Source: Synergistaceae bacterium DZ-S4
GTDB taxonomy: Bacteria; Synergistota; Synergistia; Synergistales; Synergistaceae
Reading direction: 5' to 3'
NCBI GenBank assembly: GCA_025943965.1
Contig: JAPCWD010000009.1
Location: forward strand, 1-64,000
DNA length: 64,000 nt
The notes beneath the pieces were generated by a model. That model had not been told where the DNA came from, did no database searches, and saw nothing but the letters and a program-made list of their open reading frames with translations. Within the stretch, counting starts at the first letter, position 1, and every line of letters starts with the position of its first letter. Made by a program: the position numbers and the translations under genes. Shown here piece after piece: positions 10,782 to 21,459 of this stretch.

Positions 10782-12326
10782 CTATTCCCACTCTATAGTC
10801 GCCGGCGGCTTTCCTGTGATGTCAAGTACTACCCTGTTGATGGCAGGGACCTCATTGCATATCCTCCTGCTGACAGTATCCAGAAGCTCGTAGGGCAGGT
10901 GCACCCATTCAGCCGTCATAGCATCAAGCGATGAGACAGCTCTCAGGGCTGCTGTCTCTCCATAGGTCCTGACATCCCCTACGACTCCCACGCTGCGCAC
11001 GGGAAGGAGTGCACAGAAAGCCTGCCATATGTCACTGTAAAGTCCAATTTTTTTTATCTCCTCTATAAAGATGGCATCAGCTTCCCTCAGCACATCCAGG
11101 CGCTCCTTCTTTAGCTCTCCGAGGCATCTTACCGCAAGCCCGGGGCCCGGGAAGGGATGTCTTTCAAGAAAGTGAGGTTCTATGCCCAGGGCTCTGCCGA
11201 CCTCCCTGACTTCATCCTTAAACAGGTCACGAAGCGGTTCGAGAAGCTGCATTTTCATGTCATCGGGCAGCCCGCCTACGTTGTGGTGGCTCTTGATGAC
11301 GTTTCCTCCGCCGTGTCCGCTCTCGACAACATCGGGATATATGGTGCCCTGAAGGAGCCAGTCCGATCCTCCGAGCCTGCGGGCCTCTTCTTCGAACACC
11401 CTTATGAAGAGCTCGCCTATTATCTTTCTCTTTTTTTCAGGATCTATCACTCCCGCCAGAGCTGAAAGGAATCTCTCCTCGGCGTCTACCTTGTGGACAT
11501 TCAGCCTGAGGGACCGGTATGTCTCCATGACCTGGTCTGCTTCATTCTTCCTGAGAAGTCCGTGGTCGACAAAGATGCAGTGCAGGTTCTCTCCGACCGC
11601 TTTTGATGTGATCACTGCCGATACCGTGGAGTCCACTCCTCCAGAAAGGCCGCATATTACCCTGCCCGATCCGACCTTTTCACGGATCTTCTCGACTTCT
11701 TTGCCGATCCAGTCCAGACCAAGGTTCCAGTCTGGTGTACAGCCGCAGATATCAAATATGAATGCCGAAAGGATGTCGCTTCCTCTGGGAGTATGGGCCA
11801 CTTCGGGGTGGAACTGCAGTGCGCTTATTCTTCCGTCCGGGGATTCAAAGCCTGCAAGGGAGCCGTTTTCGCTCAGAGCCGTCGCCTTAAATCCCTGAGG
11901 AAGTTCTGTGACCTGGTCCCAGTGGCTCATCCATACACTGGTCTCTTTATCGTCCTTCAGTCTGCCAAACAGGCGCGCATTTCCTGAAAGAGAGATCTTC
12001 GCCCTTCCGTACTCAGCTGCCTGCCCCTTCTTTACCGTGCCTCCGAACTGGTACGCGAGGAGCTGCATGCCGTAGCATATCCCCAGCACCGGAATATCAG
12101 AATCGAGAATGTGCATCGGTATGGAAGGGGCATTCTTTTCAAGAACGCTCCTGGGGCCTCCTGAAATTATTATGCCCGACGGTGAAGAGGCCTCTATCTT
12201 GCCCTCTGGGGAGTCCCAGAAGAGTATCTCGCTGAAAACACCAAGTTCCCTTACCCTCCTGGCGATAAGCTGTGTGTACTGGGAGCCGCAGTCCAGTATG
12301 AGGATCTTGTTATCTCTCTTTTTCAT
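10782..12326 (-). CDS. guaA: GMP synthase (glutamine-hydrolysing)
   Basis: GuaA converts XMP to GMP using ATP and glutamine. The 514-residue protein has the N-terminal class I glutamine amidotransferase with catalytic Cys in GICYGMQLL and the FHPE histidine/glutamate pair (about residues 1-190). The ATP-pyrophosphatase domain has the PP-loop SGGVDST near 230, and the C-terminal dimerisation domain ends in TGKPPATIEWE, the usual C-terminus of the enzyme. The gene is monocistronic and lies between the accessory islet and groEL. No XMP or guanine riboswitch is evident in its short leader. Confidence 0.98.
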   Translation of the reverse strand: MKKRDNKILILDCGSQYTQLIARRVRELGVFSEILFWDSPEGKIEASSPSGIIISGGPRSVLEKNAPSIPMHILDSDIPVLGICYGMQLLAYQFGGTVKKGQAAEYGRAKISLSGNARLFGRLKDDKETSVWMSHWDQVTELPQGFKATALSENGSLAGFESPDGRISALQFHPEVAHTPRGSDILSAFIFDICGCTPDWNLGLDWIGKEVEKIREKVGSGRVICGLSGGVDSTVSAVITSKAVGENLHCIFVDHGLLRKNEADQVMETYRSLRLNVHKVDAEERFLSALAGVIDPEKKRKIIGELFIRVFEEEARRLGGSDWLLQGTIYPDVVESGHGGGNVIKSHHNVGGLPDDMKMQLLEPLRDLFKDEVREVGRALGIEPHFLERHPFPGPGLAVRCLGELKKERLDVLREADAIFIEEIKKIGLYSDIWQAFCALLPVRSVGVVGDVRTYGETAALRAVSSLDAMTAEWVHLPYELLDTVSRRICNEVPAINRVVLDITGKPPATIEWE

Positions 12327-12420
12327 CTATAATACCTGCCCTTTCACAAACATACTCTTTCGCGCTAGTAAGTATGACATAAAGAGGCACCGATTTCCAC
12401 TCTTCTGTTTATGCCGGATG

Positions 12421-12450
12421 AAAAAAACAGACGGGGTCTCCCCCGTCTGT
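12421..12450 (-). terminator. Intrinsic terminator of groES-groEL
   Basis: A perfect 10-base-pair stem (ACAGACGGGG with CCCCGTCTGT, loop GAGA on the minus strand) is followed directly by seven T residues. It sits 25 bases beyond the groEL stop codon and ahead of guaA. Confidence 0.92.
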
Positions 12451-12475
12451 CCTCTTATTTGTTTCTGATCCGGTA

Positions 12476-14447
<1,972 letters not shown>

Positions 14448-14483
14448 AAATTACCCCTCCTGTTGATTTTTTGTAATTTGATG

Positions 14484-14510
14484 TTAGCACTCACATTAAT
14501 CGAGTGCTAA
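14484..14510 (-). promoter_or_regulatory. CIRCE operator (HrcA site)
   Basis: The sequence TTAGCACTC-N9-GAGTGCTAA matches the CIRCE consensus in every base. It lies 36 bases before the groES start codon and downstream of the likely -10 box. HrcA bound here would block the groES-groEL promoter until heat shock titrates GroEL. Confidence 0.97.
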
Positions 14511-14526
14511 CTTCTTTTCGAGTGAA

Positions 14527-14555
14527 AGTTTAATAAGATCGACGTATTTTCTCAA
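14527..14555 (-). promoter_or_regulatory. Probable groES promoter
   Basis: On the minus strand TTGAGA (14550-14555) and TAAACT (14527-14532) are spaced by 17 bases, and the CIRCE operator begins 16 bases downstream. This is the usual layout of HrcA-controlled chaperonin operons. The -10 box is only a moderate match. Confidence 0.55.
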
Positions 14556-14791
14556 ATGTGATCAGTGTCAAATATATATAATTATGGCTTGTTAAATTGA
14601 TTTTTCTGTGGATCTCGTCCGTTTTTGAACATACTTTGACTTTTGCTTATCTTACGTAGTTTCTACAGTATATTTACAGTATGGAGGCAAGCCATAAACA
14701 GGCCTCTGTTCGGCGCACAATTTTTAAAGATCGTTTCAGCCAAAGAGAATCGGGAGACCGGTTACAAAGGAAAGTATCCAGGATCAGGCCT

Positions 14792-15823
14792 TTACCAGAT
14801 CTGCCATGAAGGGTCGGGAGAGAGTGAGAGGTCAGACCTGTTTCCCCTCATATAAGAGTCCACACCTGCGGAGGCTATCATCACGGCATTATCTGTGCAC
14901 ATTTTAAGAGGCGGGAGGAAAAGTTCCCAGTTCTCTTCTTCTGCAATCTCTTCAAGCCTTCTGCGAAGGCCTGTATTTGCCGCGACCCCGCCCGAAAGGG
15001 TCAGTCTTTTTATACCTGTCGTTTCCGCAGCTAGCTTTATCTTGCAAGTAAGGGAAGCAATGACCGCCTTTTGGAAGGAGGCGCAGATATCCTCTTTTTT
15101 TATCGAGGTCCCGGTCTTCTCAGAACTTCTGATAATGTTCGCAGCCGCCGTCTTAAGTCCGCTGAAGCTGAATTCGACTTTATCCGTATTTGAAAGCGGT
15201 GTGGGAAGGGGGTAGCTTTCGGGGTCACCTGTGTACGAAAGCCTGTCTATCACCGGGCCTCCTGGATATCCCAGTCCCATCATCTTGGCGATCTTGTCAT
15301 AAGCCTCTCCTGCAGCATCATCTCTGGTGGATCCGAGAAGTTCATACTCGCCGAAATCTTTAACGCAGACGATCTCGGTGTGTCCTCCCGAAACTATAGT
15401 TGATATGAAGGGCGGTGCCAGTTCCCTGTTCGCAGCAACATTTGCAAATATATGCCCCTCAAGGTGGTTCACTCCTATTATCGGCAGCTCCCATGCCTGG
15501 GAGAGTGCCTTGGCTGTCATCACCCCCACAAGAAGCGAACCCATAAGCCCCGGCCCCGCTGTGACGGCAATGAGGTCGATCTCCTCGGAAGGATAAAGTA
15601 TCCCCGATACTTCCAGGACCTTTTCAAGAAGAGGCATGATCATTTCCTGATGCATCCTGGATGCCAGTTCCGGTACGACCCCTCCGTATACGGAGTGGGA
15701 TTTGATCTGGCTTGAAATGACGGAGAAGAGGACTTCATTCCTGCCCTTCATCAGCGCAAGCGCAGTATCGTCGCAGCTCGTCTCAATGCCGAGAGTCACC
15801 ATATCCTGCTGTTTCTTCAACAT
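14792..15823 (-). CDS. tsaD: tRNA N6-adenosine threonylcarbamoyltransferase TsaD
   Basis: TsaD, with TsaB and TsaE, transfers threonylcarbamoyl to A37 of tRNAs that read ANN codons. The protein has GIETSCDDTA at the N-terminus, the metal-binding NHLEGH motif, SGGHTEIV and FSFSGLKTAA. The frame is open further upstream, but the ATG at 15823 gives 343 residues, the usual length, and has GGAGG nine bases before it; the ATG at 15802 is an alternative. The chosen start overlaps the stop of the small zinc-ribbon gene, so the two are coupled. It is the last gene of the long pyr-lpt-murJ run. Confidence 0.95.
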   Translation of the reverse strand: MLKKQQDMVTLGIETSCDDTALALMKGRNEVLFSVISSQIKSHSVYGGVVPELASRMHQEMIMPLLEKVLEVSGILYPSEEIDLIAVTAGPGLMGSLLVGVMTAKALSQAWELPIIGVNHLEGHIFANVAANRELAPPFISTIVSGGHTEIVCVKDFGEYELLGSTRDDAAGEAYDKIAKMMGLGYPGGPVIDRLSYTGDPESYPLPTPLSNTDKVEFSFSGLKTAAANIIRSSEKTGTSIKKEDICASFQKAVIASLTCKIKLAAETTGIKRLTLSGGVAANTGLRRRLEEIAEEENWELFLPPLKMCTDNAVMIASAGVDSYMRGNRSDLSLSPDPSWQIW

Positions 15824-15996
15824 CCGCATCTGCCTCCGCAGGAAGAACAATTCCCTCCGCTGCAGCTGTATGACCCCTTCTTTTTGGGTTCTCCCTCTTG
15901 GTGTATCAGTATCCTTGATCTGCACTTCGGGCATTTTTCGGCTGTCTTATCCGATTTGAAAACATTGCCGCACGAAGCGCATTTATACTTGTGCAT
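15817..15996 (-). CDS. Small zinc-ribbon protein with Cys/Gly-rich tail (59 aa)
   Basis: An ATG at 15996, directly after the stop codon of the upstream secreted protein, opens a 59-codon frame ending in TGA at 15817. The product begins MHKYKCASCGNVFKSD and continues with a second CxxC (CPKC), which together form a FmdB-like zinc ribbon. It ends in a Cys/Gly/Ser-rich tail with CSGGNCSSCGGRCGC. Nine cysteines in 59 residues strongly suggest metal binding. Its stop overlaps the tsaD start. The FmdB-like assignment is by motif only and the function is unknown. The gene is easily missed because of its size. Confidence 0.8.
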   Translation of the reverse strand: MHKYKCASCGNVFKSDKTAEKCPKCRSRILIHQEGEPKKKGSYSCSGGNCSSCGGRCGC

Positions 15997-16545
15997 TTAT
16001 TTTGGCACCTTCCATTTTATGAGGTCTTCTCCGTAGCCTACGGTGATCTCTTTGCCGGGTTTTGCATACTCCTGCGGGACCACAAAGGCAAACTGCCATG
16101 TCGTACCCGCGTCGACCGTGCCGAAAGGATTCTTCCAGCTTGAAGAAATGACATCCTTTTTGGTCAGGTTATAGCCACCTATGCTTATCTTCTGCTCTTC
16201 TACCGTCCAAGGCTTGTTTGCCTCAAGGTTGGCAATGAAGAGGACCTTCTTTTTTGTCTCCGGCGACCCGTAGTACTGGTTCAGGTCATCGACCCACGGA
16301 GCAAGTCCCTGTTCAGCGGAAATCGCCTTGGACAGCTTCGCGTCGATGTAAATGAACTGTATCGTACCTCTTGAGCCAAGGATAAGGTCACCGAAGACCT
16401 CTCCCTCGACCCAGCAGTCTATCTGCCTTTCATCCAGCAGCGTCTCCAGATCCTTCTGACCTGCCTCTGCCTTAAACGATGCCGGAGAGAGAACGATGCA
16501 TAACGTCAATAACAGGATCGGGAATAATAAATATTTTCTTTTCAC
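15997..16545 (-). CDS. Secreted protein of unknown function
   Basis: I do not recognise the family. A GTG start at 16545 is chosen because AAGGGGG lies about seven bases upstream; the product is then 182 residues. It has a basic N-terminus and a hydrophobic segment (LLFPILLLTLCIVL) followed by small residues near ASFKAEAG, which is a signal peptide for export to the periplasm or outside. The mature part is rich in beta-prone and charged residues and has no membrane segment. Its stop codon abuts the start of the small zinc-ribbon gene, and it follows murJ by about 185 bases. Confidence 0.75.
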   Translation of the reverse strand: MKRKYLLFPILLLTLCIVLSPASFKAEAGQKDLETLLDERQIDCWVEGEVFGDLILGSRGTIQFIYIDAKLSKAISAEQGLAPWVDDLNQYYGSPETKKKVLFIANLEANKPWTVEEQKISIGGYNLTKKDVISSSWKNPFGTVDAGTTWQFAFVVPQEYAKPGKEITVGYGEDLIKWKVPK

Positions 16546-16730
16546 TCTTACGCCCCCTTGATTATCAACAGATCGAAGCAAAGCGAATTATCTGCATATA
16601 CTCTTCAATGATAACATCTAACAATAATTATTTACTGAACTTCCCTACTTGTTTCAGAAAGTAGATCCAAATCTCTTCATTTCGCTTTCCCTGATTATAG
16701 GCATGCGGGAAAGACGGTGGGAAGATCGAG

Positions 16731-18287
16731 TTATTTTTTCTTTTTCAGCGCATCCTTGATCCATCCCCACTCAGAACAGCGGAGGAGTATCGTGGAGAGG
16801 GAATATAGGGCAACTCCGGCAAAGATCATCGCCGCCAGCCAGCCGGCCCTCATCAGGACTGATGCTGAAAGCGGATATGGCAGAAGCATTTTTAAAATAT
16901 TAAGAGCAAGAAACATCAATGCAGTGGAGAAGAATATCTTTGCGGTCCACTTCAGGCCGAATACACCCAGCGGCTCGCTCAGGTCCCTCGAAAGTCCCCA
17001 CGCACCATAAAAGCTGGAGCATGTGAATGCAAGGGCTGTCGCTCCTGCAAGCCCGGCGTACTTAAAAGCCGGCATCAGCAATGTGCAGGCAACAAGGTTG
17101 ACTGTCACGGTCACGCCGGTCACACCCACTGCTCCCCGCGGCATCCTTCTCGCATACATTGCCCTCAGAATGACCGTACTGCTCGCCATCCCCGGAAGGC
17201 CCAGGCCGTATATGGCAAGCACCGTTCCCGTAGCATGCCAGGCCCATTCGGTGAAGGCACCCCTGAAAAAGAGTATATGGACCGTCTCCTGTGAGAGTGC
17301 AAAGAGACCGACAGATACGGGGAGTATCACAAAAAGGTCAAACCTCAGGGCGTCCCTGATAAAATCCCTGAATCCGGCCCTGTCCTCAGGGTCCTGGCGT
17401 GAAAGCATGGGAAGCACGGCCTGCGATATAGCTATGACAAAAAGTCCAAGCGGAAGCTGGAGCACCCTGTCGGCATACGTGAGGACGGAGATCGACCCTC
17501 CTGTAAGGAATGAACCGAACATCCTGCTGATAACGGGGTTCACCTGATTCAGCGACAATCCGGCTGCATATGGGAAGAAAAGGTACATCATACTCTTCAG
17601 TTCCTCATTTTTCCTTTTTGGCATGGAAGGCGTCAGAACGAGCCCCATCCTTCCGCACCAGTACCACTGCAGGATCATGTGACAGGCTCCTCCGATGAGG
17701 ACTGCCGCGGAAAGGTTCCATATCGTCAGGTCTTTCATCGTTGCGACAATAAAGAGTATGTATGCGAGGTTGCTGACTGCGGGAGCGACTGCAGGGACAA
17801 AAAATGAACCCGTGCTGTTAAGTACTCCCATCGCCAGAGCTCCGACCGATACAAAGAGAAGGAATGGGAACATTATCCTGGTCAGGGATATCGCAAGCGC
17901 CCTTTCTTCGGCTGCGAATCCGGGGGCCATTATGCCCACAAGCACCGGAGCGAAAATTATTCCGACCGTTACAACAAAAGCGCCTCCGAGCATGAGAACT
18001 GAGAGAGCCTGCTTTGCCAGGTTCTCTGCCGAATCTTTGCCTTTGCTCTCAAGCGTCCTTGAAAAGACAGGCACGAAGGACGCAGAGAGCGCGCCCTCCG
18101 CCAGAAGCTGACGAGAAAGGTTCGCGAGGGTGTATGCAACATAGAATGCGTCAAGCTGGCGGGTCGCTCCGAACAGGGCTGCGGTGAGCATTTCCCTTAC
18201 AAGCCCAAGTACCCTGCTTGCAAGAGTGCCGACCATCATCCTCATCGCATGTCTTACCATGCCCGGAAGGTTGTCGTTGCGGCTCAT
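16731..18287 (-). CDS. murJ: Lipid II flippase MurJ (MviN)
   Basis: MurJ moves lipid II across the inner membrane for peptidoglycan assembly. The 518-residue protein is hydrophobic throughout, with about 14 membrane helices. It carries the N-terminal signature SRVLGLVREMLTAALFG, followed by a DAFYVAYTLANLSRQLLAEGALS segment that is conserved in the family. It ends in a short lysine-rich cytoplasmic tail. The gene starts 16 bases after lptB, so envelope assembly genes are grouped here. Confidence 0.96.
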   Translation of the reverse strand: MSRNDNLPGMVRHAMRMMVGTLASRVLGLVREMLTAALFGATRQLDAFYVAYTLANLSRQLLAEGALSASFVPVFSRTLESKGKDSAENLAKQALSVLMLGGAFVVTVGIIFAPVLVGIMAPGFAAEERALAISLTRIMFPFLLFVSVGALAMGVLNSTGSFFVPAVAPAVSNLAYILFIVATMKDLTIWNLSAAVLIGGACHMILQWYWCGRMGLVLTPSMPKRKNEELKSMMYLFFPYAAGLSLNQVNPVISRMFGSFLTGGSISVLTYADRVLQLPLGLFVIAISQAVLPMLSRQDPEDRAGFRDFIRDALRFDLFVILPVSVGLFALSQETVHILFFRGAFTEWAWHATGTVLAIYGLGLPGMASSTVILRAMYARRMPRGAVGVTGVTVTVNLVACTLLMPAFKYAGLAGATALAFTCSSFYGAWGLSRDLSEPLGVFGLKWTAKIFFSTALMFLALNILKMLLPYPLSASVLMRAGWLAAMIFAGVALYSLSTILLRCSEWGWIKDALKKKK

Positions 18288-18303
18288 TTGGGAGATTTGA
18301 CCC

Positions 18304-19050
18304 TTACCAGCTAAAATCCGCGCCGAGGTAGAATTTTCTTGCCTCTTCGTTCGCCGTGATTTCCCCGGGCAGACCTTCCAAAAAAACTTTGCCCTGATGG
18401 ATAAGGTAGGCTCTGTCGGTAATTGAAAGCGTCTCTCTGACGTTATGGTCTGTAAGAAGTATGCCGTAACCTTTTTTTTTCAGCTGTCTTATTATTATCT
18501 GCAGGTCAGCTACCGCTATTGGATCTATACCGCTGAATGGCTCGTCAAGAAGAATGAATGAAGGGTCAAGAGCCAGGCATCTCGCTATCTCAACGCGTCG
18601 CCTCTCTCCTCCTGAGAGAGAGACTCCAAGGATATTTTCGATCTGTTTAAGTCCATAACCCTCAAGCAGAGTCTCAATTTTTACATCGCGCTCTTCCTTG
18701 GCGATACCGGCCTCTTCAAGCACCAGTTCAAGGTTTTGCCTCACAGTAAGCTTCCTGAATACCGAAGCTTCCTGAGGAAGGTAACCAAGTCCCGTCCTGG
18801 CTCTCTCATACATGGGCAGGGGCGTGATATCTTTTTCTCCGTTGAAGACCCTTCCGGACTCAGGCATTATCCTTCCTATCATCATGTAAAAAGTGGTGCT
18901 TTTTCCCGCTCCGTTAGGTCCCAGAAGACCCACTATCTCACCTTTTTTTATTTCGATAGATACATTGTCGACTACTCTTCTTCTGTTGTAGGACTTAACG
19001 AGGTGTTCTGCCCGGAGCACCTCGAATTTAGATCTTACGGCAATTGCCAT
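18304..19050 (-). CDS. lptB: Lipopolysaccharide export ATPase LptB
   Basis: LptB is the ATPase of the LptBFG transporter that extracts LPS from the inner membrane. The 248-residue protein has Walker A GPNGAGKST, the ABC signature LSGGERRRVEIAR, Walker B FILLDEPFSGIDP and the switch histidine in LTDHNVRETL. The MAIAVRSKFEV start is preceded by a GGGGAA site. It follows lptA, as in most diderms, and with lptA it is direct evidence for an outer membrane carrying LPS. lptC, lptF and lptG are not in the window. Confidence 0.95.
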   Translation of the reverse strand: MAIAVRSKFEVLRAEHLVKSYNRRRVVDNVSIEIKKGEIVGLLGPNGAGKSTTFYMMIGRIMPESGRVFNGEKDITPLPMYERARTGLGYLPQEASVFRKLTVRQNLELVLEEAGIAKEERDVKIETLLEGYGLKQIENILGVSLSGGERRRVEIARCLALDPSFILLDEPFSGIDPIAVADLQIIIRQLKKKGYGILLTDHNVRETLSITDRAYLIHQGKVFLEGLPGEITANEEARKFYLGADFSW

Positions 19051-19081
19051 TGCTCATTCCCCGCTTTTCGGCTTCTCTTCT

Positions 19082-19945
19082 TTAATTGCTCTTTTTCTCG
19101 TTAGTTATGAATGTGATCTTCGAGTTGCCTATTGCTTCTATGTCGTTGGTGTCTTCGTGCATTATTATCGAATCCGCCGATACGGTTTTTCCGTCGCTAC
19201 GGACAGCCTTTGCGTTGCCTGACATAACAAACGTGGCCTTTGTTTTTGAATAAACTCCTTTTTCACCTGTTACCCTGCTTTTGAGGCCTTCCTTGTCAAC
19301 GAAGTCCATAATTACATTGCCCACTGCCACCAACTCGCTTATTTCTTCATTTACGGTGGTGCCGTTAACAGAATCAGCGCTTACAACAAGCTTCTGCTTG
19401 ATATCCTCGTACCTTTTAACTTTTTTGCCCCAGAACTTATTTTTTGTCTGACCTGCTTCATTTGCGATCAGAATATTATTTTCAGTCTTTGCGTCTACAT
19501 TGCCTCTTGCTGTGTAGTTTTTCGTTCCCAGCTCCCAGAGCACATAATCAGCATCGATCTTCTCGTTCGTTCCCCGTGTCAGGTGTACCTTGCCAAAAGC
19601 CTCAGCAATACCATCATTTTCTGCGCTTTTTGAACCTGTCCACTTGACTTTGTCTGCAGTCAGTTCAGTCTTTTCTGCAGGAAAGGTGCCCTTAACGTTC
19701 CCCTGAAGCGTGAACTCGGAAGTTTCAGTACTTCCTTCCCCTTTGTCCCCCCAGAGTATGGCTCCCTCTCTTTTTATTATTACGTTCCCCACAGCCGAAA
19801 TCTTTTTCGTGTTTACGTTGTACTGGATGGTGTCAGCCGACATTGTGCCCTCGACCGGATCAGCAGAGAGGCCGGACTGCGCTGAGAATAACAGGATCAG
19901 AAGCGCGGCTGGAATCGATTTAAGGATATTTTTCATGACTGGCAT
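19082..19945 (-). CDS. lptA: LptA/OstA-like periplasmic LPS transport protein
   Basis: The 287-residue protein begins with a signal peptide (hydrophobic AALLILLFSAQSGLSA, cleavage before DPVEG). It then has repeated short motifs such as SADTIQYNVNTKKISAVGNV, LTADKVKW, IDADYVLWE and VSADSIIMHE. These are the strands of the OstA beta-jellyroll that forms the periplasmic bridge for LPS. It is longer than E. coli LptA (185 residues), and an LptC-like role for part of it is possible. It is followed by lptB after about 30 bases. Confidence 0.85.
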   Translation of the reverse strand: MPVMKNILKSIPAALLILLFSAQSGLSADPVEGTMSADTIQYNVNTKKISAVGNVIIKREGAILWGDKGEGSTETSEFTLQGNVKGTFPAEKTELTADKVKWTGSKSAENDGIAEAFGKVHLTRGTNEKIDADYVLWELGTKNYTARGNVDAKTENNILIANEAGQTKNKFWGKKVKRYEDIKQKLVVSADSVNGTTVNEEISELVAVGNVIMDFVDKEGLKSRVTGEKGVYSKTKATFVMSGNAKAVRSDGKTVSADSIIMHEDTNDIEAIGNSKITFITNEKKSN

Positions 19946-20020
19946 TAACAGACCTCATTCCCTGAAAATAGATCAAAGCAATATTCATGAACATACAGGC
20001 ATATTTTACAGCCTAAATCA

Positions 20021-20854
20021 TCATTTGGTCTTAACGTTTTTGGCTTTATTCCATATTGTAAGGAAAATGTCATGGAGAAAGACAAAATAGTCCTGGTCTT
20101 TGGCAGGAGGGGGCAGTGTCAGCCTGTATTCATATCCTGTCGCCGCAGCCCTTATAATATCCGGGGTCCACGGATCCATAAGTATGAGCCAGTTACGCCT
20201 TTGAGCCTCATCCAGCGCGGCCTTGAGAGCCGTTGTGTCCCCTGCCTTCCATTTTTCCCATACGGGTGCCGGAGGCCTTACGGCACCGGTTATCGAGGAG
20301 CGTATCCATGTCCCTTCGGCTCCGGTTATGTCAAGCATCTTTGTGCTGCCCAGCAGATGCTTTCCGATATCTATGGTACTCTCTATCTTTGACTGGAACT
20401 CGGCAAGCCTTCTCTGAAAATAAGTGTACCTGCCCTTATCCTCTTCAGCCATTATCCTCATTACGCTCTGGGCAATAAACGGGAGCATAGCAGGGTCGAA
20501 GAAGGCGCTTCTCAGCTGTTCCCTGGTCATGGGCACCTCTTCGTATAGCAGCCTGAGGTTTTTATTGTTTCTTTTTATCCTGAAGTTTTCCGCGTCCTTT
20601 GCGTCTATCGCGATCACGACCTCTCCAGATCTCGGGGAAGCAGTCTTCACTACATTACCGGAATTATCCCAGTTGGAAAGATAGCGGACATTTTTGGTGT
20701 CGCCGGATATGAAAGAGGCTATGAACCCCACCCAGGGTGAAGTCACAGCAAAACTGGCCGCACCCGCTTCCGCCGGCCGGAAGAATACGGCCATCAGAAC
20801 GGAAAGGGTCAATATTATCTTATTAATCCTTATACGGAGGGATGTTTCAGGCAT
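20021..20854 (-). CDS. Secreted TroA/ZnuA-like protein, metal ligands apparently lost
   Basis: The 277-residue protein has a signal peptide (residues 1-32, ending AEAGAASF) and a fold reminiscent of zinc/manganese binding proteins: VTSPWVGFIASFISGD at the start of the first lobe and FFDPAMLPFIAQSVMRIM in place of the usual WLDP helix. The histidine-rich loop and the His ligands of ZnuA-type proteins are not seen, so metal binding is doubtful. The ATG shares one base with the pyrE stop, and the gene leads into lptA. The family assignment is a pattern judgement; function unknown. Confidence 0.55.
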   Translation of the reverse strand: MPETSLRIRINKIILTLSVLMAVFFRPAEAGAASFAVTSPWVGFIASFISGDTKNVRYLSNWDNSGNVVKTASPRSGEVVIAIDAKDAENFRIKRNNKNLRLLYEEVPMTREQLRSAFFDPAMLPFIAQSVMRIMAEEDKGRYTYFQRRLAEFQSKIESTIDIGKHLLGSTKMLDITGAEGTWIRSSITGAVRPPAPVWEKWKAGDTTALKAALDEAQRRNWLILMDPWTPDIIRAAATGYEYRLTLPPPAKDQDYFVFLHDIFLTIWNKAKNVKTK

Positions 20855-21459
20855 CAGCCCGGACGGCTCCCCGGCTTGACAAGCGGCAGTCCCTCTTTGC
20901 AGAGCGGGCAGGCCTCCTCTTCGTAGAGCGGGAAACTGAGTTTCCACAGAGAGATAAGATCCCATCCCTTATATGCGTCCTCTGTACGCCTGTCGATGAT
21001 CGCTCCTGAAGAGACCCACTCCGCACCGCCCTCAACAAGTATCTCTGCCGTTTCTCTTGATGACTTGCCTGTAGTGACAACATCCTCGATCAGTGCAAAA
21101 CGTACTTTTCCCGGATGGGGGAAGCGTTTGAGCCTCATTATCCCTTCCTGTCTTTCACAGAAGATGAACGGGACTCCGAGCGCCCTCGCTGTTTCATGGC
21201 CGATTATCAGTCCTCCGAGAGCAGGAGAAAGTACCATCTCCGGCTTTGATGGAGCCAGCCTCTCAGCCAGCTTTTCTCCGGCGTAAGCCGCGAAACGTGG
21301 AAAACGGAGCATAAGCGCACACTGTATGTAGTGACCGCTGTGAAGTCCTGAGGTCAGCTTGAAATGGCCTTCCAGGTGAGCTCCGCTCTCCTTCATCATC
21401 TCAATGATCCTTGCTGTCACAGCTCCTTCGTCTTTGTTTAAGTGATCTGTCTCCATCAC
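20854..21459 (-). CDS. pyrE: Orotate phosphoribosyltransferase
   Basis: PyrE joins orotate to PRPP to give OMP. The 201-residue protein has the PRPP-binding motif ALIEDVVTTGKSSRE near residue 120 and a C-terminal CxxC (EEACPLCKEG) that is unusual for the short enzyme and may bind a metal. The start overlaps the pyrF stop by four bases, and the stop shares a base with the next start, so the gene is coupled on both sides. Confidence 0.95.
   Translation of the reverse strand: MMETDHLNKDEGAVTARIIEMMKESGAHLEGHFKLTSGLHSGHYIQCALMLRFPRFAAYAGEKLAERLAPSKPEMVLSPALGGLIIGHETARALGVPFIFCERQEGIMRLKRFPHPGKVRFALIEDVVTTGKSSRETAEILVEGGAEWVSSGAIIDRRTEDAYKGWDLISLWKLSFPLYEEEACPLCKEGLPLVKPGSRPG

Noticed and set aside
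15824-15934. Extended N-terminus for tsaD
   Set aside because: The extra 37 codons lie in another phase of the small zinc-ribbon gene, and the shorter start gives the usual TsaD length with a good ribosome site.
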